Shown here one piece after another: positions 1 through 8,703 of a stretch of DNA of 64,000 bases. Source of the stretch: an uncultured Eubacteriales bacterium (GTDB lineage Bacteria > Bacillota > Clostridia > Oscillospirales > Butyricicoccaceae). The DNA lies in assembly GCA_910586105.1 (NCBI GenBank), contig CAJUGU010000001.1, positions 1-64,000 of the forward strand, written 5' to 3'. Made by a program: the position numbers and the translations under genes. How positions within the stretch are numbered: the first letter of the stretch is position 1; every line of letters begins with the position of its first letter. The notes beneath the pieces were generated by a model, which ran no database searches, had not been told where the DNA came from, and saw only the letters and a program-made list of their open reading frames with translations.

Positions 1-943
1 CGGGGATGTCGGCTTTGCCGGCATCCCCGCCCCGGTACAGCTGTACCGGGGCGGGGTCGGATACATACGGATGCATGACGCGCATTTGCAGCGCCGTCTG
101 ATAGGATTCCCCCAGCCCGGTGATATGGGGGACCTGCGCCCCCGCAAAAAGGGTAACGGGAGACTGCAGCGCCGCCTGGATCTGCTGCTGGAGGCCGCAC
201 AGGAAGCTGTATTCGTTTTTCTCCTGTGCCATACCGCGGCAGAAAATCAGCCCGACCTCTTCCCCTTCGCCGGGCGGGACATCCAGCAGATGGTTCGCCC
301 AGCCGCCAAGCAGCCCCCGGCAGACTGCGGCCAACTCCCGCTGGAATGCCTTCCCTTCCCTGACCGGCTCCGGGGCGGCCCGGCCTGCCTGTCGGGCTAT
401 GGAGATATACCGAATGCCGCCGGTCAGCCTCAGTTGGGATTCCACAAAGGATACCGTTTTATCATCATGTTGTTCCTGAAGCATTGCCAGCAGGTTTTGC
501 GCCAGATAGGCGCTGCTGTATACCTCCTCCCGTCTCCTGCCCTCACTGCTCCGGTCGCAGCTGGCCCGGACCTTTTCCAGCAGACCGGCCAGCTGGTCGG
601 TCATGACCGGCTTGAGCAGATAGTCCATGCAGTCGAAGCGCAGCGCCTGGCGGGCGTACTCAAAGTCGCTGTATCCGCTGAGAATGACGAAATGAGCGTC
701 GGAAATCTTGTCCCGCCGCAGAGTTTCTACCAGCTCCAGCCCGTCCATCACCGGCATTTGGATGTCTGCAATAATCAGGTCGACCGGATGCTTTTTCAGG
801 AATGAAAGCGCCTGTTTCCCGTTGGAGGCGGTGCCCGCAATGGTGAACCCCAGTGCGTTCCAGTCCACCAGCACAGACAGCCCTTTGGCGATAAACGGTT
901 CATCATCCACCAGCAGTACTTTCAGAAGGCCGCTGTTTTCCAT
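1..943 (-). CDS. YesN-type response regulator (partial, 3' end off window)
   Basis: The reading frame opens at an ATG at 943, eight bases after GGAGGAGG, and stays open to the window edge, so about 314 codons are seen and the C-terminus is missing. The N-terminus is a receiver domain: acidic DDE near residue 14, phospho-acceptor Asp in a DLIIADIQMP segment, and the conserved Lys in YLLKPV. After it comes a linker of the kind found in YesN regulators; the AraC-type DNA-binding domain expected in this family would lie beyond the edge. It starts inside the 3' end of the sensor kinase gene (41-base overlap), so the pair is translated together. By family it should activate nearby transport or sugar genes on signal from the kinase. 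The target is not visible. Confidence 0.9.
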   Translation of the reverse strand, partial: MENSGLLKVLLVDDEPFIAKGLSVLVDWNALGFTIAGTASNGKQALSFLKKHPVDLIIADIQMPVMDGLELVETLRRDKISDAHFVILSGYSDFEYARQALRFDCMDYLLKPVMTDQLAGLLEKVRASCDRSSEGRRREEVYSSAYLAQNLLAMLQEQHDDKTVSFVESQLRLTGGIRYISIARQAGRAAPEPVREGKAFQRELAAVCRGLLGGWANHLLDVPPGEGEEVGLIFCRGMAQEKNEYSFLCGLQQQIQAALQSPVTLFAGAQVPHITGLGESYQTALQMRVMHPYVSDPAPVQLYRGGDAGKADIP

Positions 944-2705
944 CTGTATGCCCCTCCTCCAAAATGATCGTAATGGTAGTGCCTATACCTGCTTCGCTTT
1001 CCACCGCAAAGCGGACGCCGCCGCTGGCAGTCCTTTTCAGCCGAAGGCAGGCGTTGATAATGCCTACGTGGTTCCGTCCCTTCAGCATTTCGATGCTGGC
1101 GCGGTTCATCTCTTCCTGCATCGCCTGCTGTTGTTCCTCCGCCATCCCAATTCCGGTATCCTCTACCTCCAACAGGGCAGCTCCTCTCTGCTGCCGGACC
1201 CGGACAAAAATCCAACCGTGGTTCCCTTTTTTGGATATCCCATGGACACAGGAATTTTCAACAAAGGTCAGCAGGGACAGCTTCGGGATTTGCAGCTCCC
1301 CACAGCCGGGCTGTGCGTCGATACGGTAGGAAAAGCGCTCCCCCAGCCGATATCGCTGGAGCTGTAAATACGCTTCCACACAGCGCAGCTCTTCCCGCAG
1401 CGGGATGACATCCGCGCCCCAATCCACATACTGCCGTTCGATATAGGCCAGCATCCCGATCATTTCGGCTGTTTTTTTCTCCTCACGCAAAAGGCTCTGC
1501 ATCCGGATGCTCTCCAGAAGGTTAAACAGAAAATGTGGGTTGATCTGGCTGCGCAGGGCCAGCAGTTCCGCCTGTTGGCGCGCCAAATCGGTTTCCTGCT
1601 CCCGCAGGCGGCTTTTATATACCGTTTCTATGAGCTGGTTTGTGCGCTGTGCCATCTCATTATAGGTGTCCATCAGCATCCCAATCTCATCTTGTCCCTG
1701 AACCGGTTCCAATAATGGCATAATCCCGTTATCCGCATTGCGTACTGCGGCGGTAAGCGCTTGAAGCCGCTCGATAAAAGAACGGTTGATCCAGGAGAGG
1801 AATACGCTGGGCAGCAACAGATTCAGAAGGCTGAGCAGCAGCAGGGGCAGCCAATTCTGGCCGAAAAACCGTCCCATATCCATGCTTCGGTCAATGGCAT
1901 AAATATCCATCTCACAGCCGTACAGGTTCAGTGTTTTTATGCCGCTGCTTTTCCGGATCAGATCGAGAGGGATTTCCTCAAAGGGGGCGCTAAGGTCGGC
2001 GGGGAGCACATTGGAACATACCAGCAGCCCATCCATGCAGATATAGATATCCGCATCGTAATGAGCCGCACGGAGGTCTTGCTCCATACGCGAATAGCTG
2101 ATATCTACTTTCACCACTTTCTCCACGGTATCGCGCAGATAATAGTTCATCTGCCGGACGATCAAAATCTGGCGGCGATTGGCGGCGCTGACGGTATGGC
2201 TGTCATCATAGTTGGTGAGCAGCAGGACATTCTGCCCGGAACGCTCCAGTGCCTGATACCATGCCTGCTGGCGATCCAGACGATGGAAATAGCCCCCGTT
2301 CAGGATGGAGTCGTTTTCGGCACAGATAGTAATGGCGAATCTTCCGCCCTGCATGAAGTTGACGTGCAGGAAGTCTGTCAACAGCCTGTAATCGTTATAG
2401 TAATCCAGCGGGGTCTGGAAATCCGTATTCAGGAAGCTGTTGATGTTTTTGTTAAGATAAACATTCCGTGCGGTTCCCGCAGCGTCCTCAACTGTGCTGG
2501 TCAGATAATACCCTGCTGCATTCAGTGCGTCACGGCGAACAGAATCTTTTTGATATCCGACCAGCATCCAGAGCACAAAAGTGTCTGTAAGCAGCAGTGG
2601 GATCAGGACGCAGAAGATAAACAACCCAACCATTTTCCTTCCAATCGGGATATCATTCAATTTGGCGATCGCCCAGTGATTTGATGTCCTTTTGGGGAAG
2701 ACCAT
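903..2705 (-). CDS. YesM-type sensor histidine kinase
   Basis: A 600-residue membrane kinase that should phosphorylate the overlapping YesN-type regulator. Transmembrane helices lie at about residues 25-50 and 284-306, with an extracellular sensor region of about 230 residues between them, then a HAMP-like segment (307-360). The cytoplasmic half has the His_kinase H-box (His391 in NPHFLFN), the N-box (Asn484 in FVENSCVHG) and the G1 box (DTGIGM from 516), all intact. Start: ATG after AAAGGAGG. A TATAAT-like -10 lies at 2748-2753 with no clear -35. The gene points away from the sugar operon, which ends upstream at a strong terminator, so the two units are separate although possibly related: YesMN pairs commonly control sugar ABC transporters, and one may lie left of the window. 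Confidence 0.92.
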   Translation of the reverse strand: MVFPKRTSNHWAIAKLNDIPIGRKMVGLFIFCVLIPLLLTDTFVLWMLVGYQKDSVRRDALNAAGYYLTSTVEDAAGTARNVYLNKNINSFLNTDFQTPLDYYNDYRLLTDFLHVNFMQGGRFAITICAENDSILNGGYFHRLDRQQAWYQALERSGQNVLLLTNYDDSHTVSAANRRQILIVRQMNYYLRDTVEKVVKVDISYSRMEQDLRAAHYDADIYICMDGLLVCSNVLPADLSAPFEEIPLDLIRKSSGIKTLNLYGCEMDIYAIDRSMDMGRFFGQNWLPLLLLSLLNLLLPSVFLSWINRSFIERLQALTAAVRNADNGIMPLLEPVQGQDEIGMLMDTYNEMAQRTNQLIETVYKSRLREQETDLARQQAELLALRSQINPHFLFNLLESIRMQSLLREEKKTAEMIGMLAYIERQYVDWGADVIPLREELRCVEAYLQLQRYRLGERFSYRIDAQPGCGELQIPKLSLLTFVENSCVHGISKKGNHGWIFVRVRQQRGAALLEVEDTGIGMAEEQQQAMQEEMNRASIEMLKGRNHVGIINACLRLKRTASGGVRFAVESEAGIGTTITIILEEGHTDGKQRPSESTAGG

Positions 2706-2820
2706 ATTTCGCCTCCTTTCCTTCAGATGCAGTCAAAATACTGAATAATTATAGATTTGCAAACGGATGATCTGGCGTCGTCTGCGCAGACAAACTGGAG
2801 AAAGCAGTAAACACATATAA

Positions 2821-2857
2821 ATTCCGGCGGAACAGGGTATTTCTGTTCCGCCGGAAT
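2821..2857 (-). terminator. Intrinsic terminator of the sugar operon
   Basis: Perfect 15-base-pair inverted repeat (ATTCCGGCGGAACAG and its complement) with a 7-base loop, 11 bases after the isomerase-like stop codon, followed on the minus strand by a T-rich stretch. It separates the sugar operon from the two-component genes. Confidence 0.9.
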
Positions 2858-2867
2858 GTTTGCCGCA

Positions 2868-4355
2868 TTAGGCCCAGGGGTTCTCTGTAGGATATGGGAG
2901 CGCCTTGGGCTGGTTGTAAGCGATGTCCTGAACACCCAGGAACTGAAAGACCTCGAACAATGCCTTGCCAAAGTGTCCGAAAGCTACCGCCCCATGGTGG
3001 GGATAACGCTTCTGGATGAGGACATGACGGTAGAACCGGCCCATTTCAGGAATGGCGAACACACCGATGCCGCCGAAGGAGCGGGTAGCTACTGGCAACA
3101 CCTCGCCCTGGGCAATGTAGGCCCGGAGCTGTCCTTCACTGTCACACTGGAGACGGTAGAACGTAATGTCGCTGGGCGCGATGTCGCCCTCCAGGGTGCC
3201 GCGGGTGAAGTCGGGATCAGAGTCCTTGGGCTCCAGCAGCCGATGCTGGATGAGCTGGTACTTCACCGCCCGCTCGGAGCACAGCTTACACGCAGGCGTG
3301 TTTCCGCAGTGAAAGCCCATAAAAGTGTCGGTAAGCTGATAGTCGAACCTGCCTTTGATATCCTCTTCATAAAGGGAAGCGGGGACGGAGTTGTTGATAT
3401 CCAGCAGGGTCACCGTATCGCCGGAGACGCACATGCCGATATACTCGGACAGAGCGCCATAAATGTCAACCTCGCAGGAAACCGGGACGCCACGGCTGAC
3501 CAGGCGGGAATTGACATAGCAGGGTTCAAACCCGAACGCTTCCGGGAAAGCAGGCCAGCACTTGTCTGCAAACGCTACATACTGCCGGGAACCCTTGTGC
3601 GCTTCTGCCCAGTCCAGCAGGGTAAGCTCCAGCTGCGCCATGCGCTCGTTCATTTCCGGGTAGTAGTGTCCCTCGCCCATTTCCTTTGCCATGTCCGCGC
3701 AGATATCCGGAATGCGGGGATCGCTGGCGTGCGCCTTGTAGGCGACTAACAAATCCAGCTCGGAGTTTTCCTCTACTTCCACGCCGATATCATACAGCCC
3801 CTTGATGGGTGCATTGCAAGCAAAGAAGTCCTGGGGACGGGGGCCGAACGTGATGATTTTCAGCTGGCTTAAACCGATGAGCGCGCAGGCAATGGGCTTG
3901 AATTCGCGGATCATCTTCGCGATTTCCCCAGCCGTGCCCACGGGGTACTCGGGGATAAACGCTTTCAAGTGCCGCATACCCAGGTTATAGGAGCAGTTGA
4001 GCATACCGCAGTAGGCGTCGCCCCGGCCGTTGATTAAATCGCCGTCCCCTTCAGCGGCGGCAACATACATGCAGGGGCCGTCGAAATGTTTGGCAATGAG
4101 CGTTTCCGGGGTCTCGGGGCCGAAGTTGCCCAGAAAAACAACCAGAGCATTGCACCCGGCTTCTTTCGCTTCGGCGACTGCCTTCAGCATGTCCTTCTCG
4201 TTCTCCACAGTGGTTTTGCACTCCCAGAGATCCAGCCCGTCCTCCTTGCAGGCCGCCACGACAGCGGCGCGACGGCGCTCGGAAAGGTCAATGATAAAAC
4301 AGTCACGGGATACGGCAATAATGCCCAGTTTCACATTGGGGATGTTGGTCAGCAT
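2868..4355 (-). CDS. L-fucose/L-arabinose isomerase-like protein
   Basis: A 495-residue protein of the FucI/AraA-like isomerase family, which interconverts aldose and ketose sugars using a divalent metal. Candidate metal ligands are Glu295 (CEVDIYGAL), Asp319 (LLDINNS) and His349 (GFHCGNTP), matching the Glu-Asp-His pattern of fucose isomerase. The start chosen is the ATG at 4355, preceded by AAGGAGGAATCATCT; a longer frame upstream overlaps the neighbour and has no site of its own. It is the last gene of the operon xylulokinase - DUF4867 - isomerase-like. The context suggests that it makes a ketopentose that the kinase phosphorylates. The substrate cannot be read from sequence, and true fucose isomerases are about 100 residues longer, so this is a divergent branch. 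Confidence 0.85.
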   Translation of the reverse strand: MLTNIPNVKLGIIAVSRDCFIIDLSERRRAAVVAACKEDGLDLWECKTTVENEKDMLKAVAEAKEAGCNALVVFLGNFGPETPETLIAKHFDGPCMYVAAAEGDGDLINGRGDAYCGMLNCSYNLGMRHLKAFIPEYPVGTAGEIAKMIREFKPIACALIGLSQLKIITFGPRPQDFFACNAPIKGLYDIGVEVEENSELDLLVAYKAHASDPRIPDICADMAKEMGEGHYYPEMNERMAQLELTLLDWAEAHKGSRQYVAFADKCWPAFPEAFGFEPCYVNSRLVSRGVPVSCEVDIYGALSEYIGMCVSGDTVTLLDINNSVPASLYEEDIKGRFDYQLTDTFMGFHCGNTPACKLCSERAVKYQLIQHRLLEPKDSDPDFTRGTLEGDIAPSDITFYRLQCDSEGQLRAYIAQGEVLPVATRSFGGIGVFAIPEMGRFYRHVLIQKRYPHHGAVAFGHFGKALFEVFQFLGVQDIAYNQPKALPYPTENPWA

Positions 4356-4368
4356 AGATGATTCCTCC

Positions 4369-5004
4369 TTAAATATCGTCATAAATATCAATATTTTTGC
4401 CGCTAAGGCCCACATAGGCGCCCTGCGCAGCTTCGTCGCTGTCAGGGTGGGCCAGCAGCCACTTGTTACAGGCCCAGAGAGTTCTGTCCTCATCGTTCAC
4501 CGGGGTAATCTCCGGCTTGGGGCCGTTGGTGCCCTGCGGCAGGACGATCAGTACCTTGAACCCCTTGCCCCGCTTTGCTGAACAGGGAGCGTAATGTAAT
4601 GTGGTGGCGTATACCTCTATCAGTGCCCCGGCAGGAGCCCGGAACGCTTTCACTTTTGCCGTGTCCAGCTGTCCGTCAACCATTTCATCCTCCCTAGCCA
4701 CCAAAAGGATAAAGTCTTCGGTGCCGCAGTTGAGCTCGCTGTCCCGGTGATATTCCAGGCAGTTGAGCCTGGTGTTGTGGCCGTTACAAAAGCCCAACTG
4801 AACGGGCATCCCACCGTAGGCATTGGCGGAAATCTGCCCGGCAATCGGCAGGGCCTCCAGCTCGGGTCGTGAGGGGACATACTCCACACCTTCCGGCAGG
4901 GGAGTGGACGACTCCAGGACTTTCAGCAGTTCATGGGTGTCATAACCCGGAAGCACCTTGCCGTATGGGGCAAAGGCGGGCTCGTTCACAGAATAAATTT
5001 TCAT
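4369..5004 (-). CDS. DUF4867 family protein
   Basis: A 211-residue soluble protein that I recognise as DUF4867, a cupin-like family found beside sugar isomerase and kinase genes. Visible points are a possible metal or sugar site in CLEYHRDSELNCGTED (about residues 83-98) and a second His in TTLHYAPC (about 135-142). No signal peptide or membrane segment is seen. It sits between xylulokinase and the isomerase-like gene, with gaps of 13-15 bases, so all three are co-transcribed. A role as sugar-binding, mutarotase-like or ureidoglycolate-lyase-like accessory enzyme would fit the fold, but that is inference; the biochemical function is unknown to me. Confidence 0.8.
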   Translation of the reverse strand: MKIYSVNEPAFAPYGKVLPGYDTHELLKVLESSTPLPEGVEYVPSRPELEALPIAGQISANAYGGMPVQLGFCNGHNTRLNCLEYHRDSELNCGTEDFILLVAREDEMVDGQLDTAKVKAFRAPAGALIEVYATTLHYAPCSAKRGKGFKVLIVLPQGTNGPKPEITPVNDEDRTLWACNKWLLAHPDSDEAAQGAYVGLSGKNIDIYDDI

Positions 5005-5019
5005 TGTTTCACCTGTTTC

Positions 5020-6507
5020 TTACGCGTCCTCGATACAAAGGGATGCAAATAAATCTTTCATTGCGGGATAAATCTTCCGGAATTGCTGATAACGATCCTC
5101 ATACAGGGCCGCAAGCGCAGGCTCGGGAGAAACCGTACCAGCTGTCCGCACCAACTGTCCGCAGGCAGCTTCGACGGTCGGATATTGCCCGCAGGCCACC
5201 ATTGCCAGCATTGCGCCACCCATACCGGGTCCCTGTTCTGATTCCAGCTCATCCAGCCGGATATTCAATACGTTAGCCAGAATCCGCTTCCACAGCGCGC
5301 TCTTTGCCCCGCCGCCGCAGATGCGCGAGCTTGTAATCCGAATGCCAAGGCCCTTAGCAACCTCAAAACTGTCACGTATCGCAAATGCAACACCCTCCAT
5401 CACCGCTTGCAGCATATCCGCCCGCGTGGTATCCATCGTGATGCCGGTAAACGTACCGCGTGCGCAGACATCGTTGATCGGGCTGCGTTCCCCCATCAGA
5501 TATGGAAGAAAATATACATGGTTCCGGCCCAGTTTCCCGTGGCCGATCTGCGCCTGCTCCCGCCCGTAATCCGAAACGCCCAGAATGTCATCCATCCACC
5601 ACATATTACAGCTGGCGGCAGAAAGCATACAGCCCATCAAGTGATATTTGCCATCCGCATGTGCAAAAGCGTGCAATGCATTATTCGGATCAACCCCGAA
5701 TCGTTCCGATGAAATGAAGATCGTACCCGATGTGCCGAGGGAAATATTGCAGGCGCCGTTTCCGACTGTACCAGTACCGACTGCCGCAGCGGCGTTGTCT
5801 CCCGCCCCTGCACAGACCTTCACCGATCCCTTGAGGCCAAGCTGCTGTGCCGTTTCTGGCAGAAGCATCCCGATCGGCTCATAACTCTCAAACAGCCGGG
5901 GCATCTGTGACTCTTCGACGCCGCAGACTGACAGCATTTCCTGTGACCAGCATTTATGTTCCACATCCAGCAGAAGCATCCCGCTTGCGTCCGAATAGTC
6001 GGTGGCGTGCACACCGGTCAGAAGATAATTGATATAGTCTTTGGGCAGCATGATTTTGGCAATGCGGGCGAACAACTCCGGCTCGTTTTCCCGCATCCAT
6101 AGCAGCTTGGGAGCCGTAAATCCGGCAAAAGCGATATTCGCCGTCCAGGCGGACAGCTTTTCCCGCCCAATCTCCCGGTTCAGATAGTCCACTTCCTTTG
6201 CGGTGCGCCCATCGTTCCAAAGAATGGCGGGACGGATTACGCGATCCTCGGCATCCAGCACGACAAGGCCATGCATCTGGCCGCCCACACCGATTCCGGC
6301 AATCTGCTCCTTGTCAAATCCGCTGACCAGCGGCGGAATACTTTCCCATACCGCCGCTTTCCAGTCCTCCGGATTCTGTTGGCTCCAGCCAGGCTGCGGA
6401 AATTCGAGCGGATATTCTTTGGACACTTGGTTTAGGATATGTCCCTCGGCATCCATCAGCAGGAGCTTGACTGCGGAGGTTCCTAAATCGATTCCTATGT
6501 ACAGCAT
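5020..6507 (-). CDS. xylB: Xylulokinase (FGGY family)
   Basis: A 495-residue sugar kinase that should phosphorylate D-xylulose, or a close ketopentose, with ATP to feed the pentose phosphate pathway. Family marks: N-terminal phosphate loop DLGTSAVK (7-14), substrate loop GQMHG (76-80), ILWNDGR (96-101), catalytic Asp237 in GAGDNAA, and the C-terminal ATP site GGGAKS. Length is normal for XylB. Start ATG follows AAGAGG. It is first in the operon, driven by a near-consensus promoter, and faces a divergent ROK regulator, the arrangement usual for xylose-type operons. No xylose isomerase is present; the isomerase-like gene two positions downstream may take that role on a different pentose. Confidence 0.92.
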   Translation of the reverse strand: MLYIGIDLGTSAVKLLLMDAEGHILNQVSKEYPLEFPQPGWSQQNPEDWKAAVWESIPPLVSGFDKEQIAGIGVGGQMHGLVVLDAEDRVIRPAILWNDGRTAKEVDYLNREIGREKLSAWTANIAFAGFTAPKLLWMRENEPELFARIAKIMLPKDYINYLLTGVHATDYSDASGMLLLDVEHKCWSQEMLSVCGVEESQMPRLFESYEPIGMLLPETAQQLGLKGSVKVCAGAGDNAAAAVGTGTVGNGACNISLGTSGTIFISSERFGVDPNNALHAFAHADGKYHLMGCMLSAASCNMWWMDDILGVSDYGREQAQIGHGKLGRNHVYFLPYLMGERSPINDVCARGTFTGITMDTTRADMLQAVMEGVAFAIRDSFEVAKGLGIRITSSRICGGGAKSALWKRILANVLNIRLDELESEQGPGMGGAMLAMVACGQYPTVEAACGQLVRTAGTVSPEPALAALYEDRYQQFRKIYPAMKDLFASLCIEDA

Positions 6508-6546
6508 ATTTTACCTCTTTATATTAAATCTTTCTTGTGTGAGTCA

Positions 6547-6575
6547 ATTATATAAAACATTTTTACTTATGTCAA
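6547..6575 (-). promoter_or_regulatory. Sigma-A promoter of the sugar operon
   Basis: On the minus strand TTGACA (6570-6575) and TATAAT (6547-6552) are separated by exactly 17 bases, a perfect consensus. The 9-base word GTCAATTAT occurs twice in the plus strand (6543-6551 and 6571-6579), covering the -10 and -35 boxes, and a 10-base palindrome CTAATATTAG lies at 6616-6625. Either could be the ROK operator; neither is proven. Confidence 0.8.
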
Positions 6576-6727
6576 TTATTTTCTTTGATTCTACAATATA
6601 TTCGTCTAGTATCTACTAATATTAGCTTGGAAAATTGTTCAATATGCCCATCGTTGTTTTTGATATTTATAAAGTTTATTTCGTTATTTACAAGGAGCTT
6701 GATGAATGCCCATTGTCATCGCTGCTG

Positions 6728-6757
6728 TTGAAATCCCGGCAGCATTCGTGGTATAAT
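6728..6757 (+). promoter_or_regulatory. Promoter of the ROK regulator gene
   Basis: TTGAAA (6728-6733) and TATAAT (6752-6757) with an 18-base spacer; GGGAGG lies before the ATG at 6793. Confidence 0.7.
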
Positions 6758-6792
6758 TTTGGAAATAGATTTTCTAAAACAGGGAGGCCCGC

Positions 6793-7923
6793 ATGAAACC
6801 TGATACCTCGACTGCCAGCCGCCGTCACCAGACGCGCAACAATATATATCGCTATATTTACGATTCTCAGGATTTTTGCTCCCGGCAGAGCCTTGCCCGC
6901 GATTTAAACCTCAGCCTGCCCACGGTGTATCAGCATCTTTCCGAATTGATGGCTGACGGGCTGGTTCAGGATTCCGGGGAACAGCAATCCACAGGCGGAC
7001 GGAAGGCCAGCGGCTTGTCCATCGTACCCGATGCACGAACAGCCATCGGAATTTCAGTCACCGAAAACCGGCTTCGCATTTCAGCGGCAGACCTCCGGCT
7101 GAGCGAACTGGCCTATCGCGAAATCCCGATCGAAACCGTTGTCCGGTTTGCCGATCTGGGCAGTATACTCCCGCAAGTTATCGAGCAGTTCCTGAGAGAT
7201 TTCTCGATTTCTCCGGCGCATCTGCTGGGAGTTGGCATTGCACTGCCCGCCGTCATGTCCTTGGACAGCCGCTGTATTACCGCCGCCCCCACCCTACATC
7301 TGAAGGACACCTCGGTAGAGGGTTTGACTGCCCAAATCCCCTATCCAACCTATGTTGAAAACGATGCCACCTGTGCCGGATACGCGGAATGGTTCCTTCA
7401 TGGCAAGCCGGGGGATATGGCATACCTTTCTTTGGAAAACGGTGTCGGCGGCGCCATACTTTTGAGCAGCGCCCCCTATATCGGTGAAAACCGACGCAGC
7501 GCGGAATTTGGCCATATGTGCGTTGAGCCAGGCGGATTGCGGTGCAGCTGCGGCCGGCATGGTTGTCTGGAAGCTTATTGCTCTCCCTGCCGCATCGAGC
7601 GGGAAAGCGGCTGCACCCTGCAAGAATTCTTCCAAAAAGTGGAGCGTCACGACCCCGAATGTACACTTCTTTGGGAAAATACGCTGCTTCATTTAGCAAT
7701 CGGGATTTACAATATCCGCATGGCTCTGGACTGCAATATTGTTCTCGGCGGCTTTTTGACAGAACATTTGGCGCCGTACTTCCCCCGTCTGAAAGAATAT
7801 ACAGCCGCACTGAACCCCTTTGAATCCACCACCGATTATCTGCACCTGAGTGTCCTGAGGAAACATACGATTCCGCTGGGCGTATCGCTCCATTTTGTTG
7901 TTGAATTTCTCAAAGATGTTTGA
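6793..7923 (+). CDS. ROK family transcriptional regulator (XylR-like)
   Basis: A 376-residue regulator with an N-terminal winged helix (about residues 16-60, helix-turn-helix around LARDLNLSLPTVYQHL) followed by a sugar-kinase-like ROK domain. The ROK zinc site is visible as His241 and Cys251, Cys253 and Cys258 in CSCGRHGCLEAYC. The ENDATC segment keeps the Asp at 191 that would be catalytic in ROK kinases, which is not unusual in regulators. It is transcribed away from the xylulokinase operon, with 285 bases of shared regulatory DNA between them. By family it would repress that operon until a sugar ligand binds. No obvious terminator follows. Confidence 0.9.
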   Translation: MKPDTSTASRRHQTRNNIYRYIYDSQDFCSRQSLARDLNLSLPTVYQHLSELMADGLVQDSGEQQSTGGRKASGLSIVPDARTAIGISVTENRLRISAADLRLSELAYREIPIETVVRFADLGSILPQVIEQFLRDFSISPAHLLGVGIALPAVMSLDSRCITAAPTLHLKDTSVEGLTAQIPYPTYVENDATCAGYAEWFLHGKPGDMAYLSLENGVGGAILLSSAPYIGENRRSAEFGHMCVEPGGLRCSCGRHGCLEAYCSPCRIERESGCTLQEFFQKVERHDPECTLLWENTLLHLAIGIYNIRMALDCNIVLGGFLTEHLAPYFPRLKEYTAALNPFESTTDYLHLSVLRKHTIPLGVSLHFVVEFLKDV

Positions 7924-8211
7924 TTACCCAGCCGGTGTAATCCATATTCCCGGTAAATGGACACGCTGGCTTGCGGGTGACAAGTGAAGCTGTAACCTGT
8001 TTACCGAAACTCGTTCCGGCGGATGCAAAATTATATGATTCCCATAGATCAACACTTACGCAAAGGTTCGTTCAGACTAGTTATCCAAAACCCTAAAACA
8101 GTTGGGTTTGTAGCGATAAGAAACTACCCTCATTAACATCATCAGTTGGCAGTCTGTAGTGCATACGATAAAAAAATCCGCCCCAAATGATTTTAAGAGG
8201 AGGTTCTTGTT
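7924..8211. other. Non-coding gap, no feature recognised
   Basis: The 288 bases after the ROK gene hold no convincing ORF, RNA gene or terminator. A weak inverted repeat (CCAGCCGGTGT near 7928 with ACACGCTGG near 7958) might end the ROK transcript. The stretch may include the junction between chromosome and acquired DNA, but no att-like repeat could be identified. Confidence 0.4.
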
Positions 8212-8446
8212 GTGGCTCCATTGCCTTCTTGCCAGTTTAATATGGACACGGTTTGTTATAGAACTGAAATTTGCTGGTGGCAGCATGATCTCCATTGACT
8301 GCACTGCTACGGAAGATGAGATTGCCAAGAATATGTGCCAGCGGCCAGAGTTGGATGATCTGGTCTACAATGACCCGGTTGGGTGTGCCAATCTAATCCT
8401 CAATGATGATCCGGAGAAGTATGTGAAGAAAGGGCGGTATCCGTAA
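8212..8446 (+). pseudogene. Frameshifted small DUF6061-like protein
   Basis: The second half is a clean reading frame (from GGSMISIDCTATEDEIA to the stop at 8446) resembling the small DUF6061-type proteins common in Firmicutes mobile elements. Its expected beginning is in another frame: a GTG at 8212, well placed after AAGAGGAGG, gives APLPSCQFNMDTVC and then leaves frame at about 8250-8262, where the sequence shifts into IELKFAGGS. A single indel explains both halves. Function of the family is unknown. Recognition is from memory of the sequence pattern, so the family name is tentative, while the frame break itself is read directly. Confidence 0.5.
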
Positions 8447-8496
8447 GACAGTCACAAGAAGAATCAATAAATGGCAGACAGTCAGGCCGAAGTGGG

Positions 8497-8540
8497 AAAA
8501 GCAGATGCACCAGCTAGATATGGCTGGTGCATCTGCTTTT
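8497..8540. terminator. Perfect 18-base-pair hairpin terminator
   Basis: The arm at 8497-8514 (AAAAGCAGATGCACCAGC) is exactly complementary to 8523-8540, with an 8-base loop. A and T runs on both flanks allow it to act in both directions, ending the small plus-strand frame and possibly the minus-strand ATPase gene. Confidence 0.88.
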
Positions 8541-8703
8541 TATGGCGTTATTCTTATCCGGTGCGGATGCCTTTGAGAATTTGAAAGTATTGCTGCATAG
8601 ACAAAAATATAGAACAAGCCATTAACGGCTTGGAGCTACCCGTGCGGATATTTCATAGTACCCGCCAATACATACAAATCATAAACCGAAATATTCGCAA
8701 AAG

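Noticed and set aside
1..60. Inverted repeat CGGGGATGTCGG / CCGGCATCCCCG with CCCCGGTACAGCTGTACCGGGG as terminator or operator
   Set aside because: The response regulator frame runs straight through it to the window edge, so it lies inside coding sequence.
4356..4493. N-terminal extension of the isomerase-like protein
   Set aside because: It overlaps the DUF4867 gene, and a strong AAGGAGG site marks the ATG at 4355.
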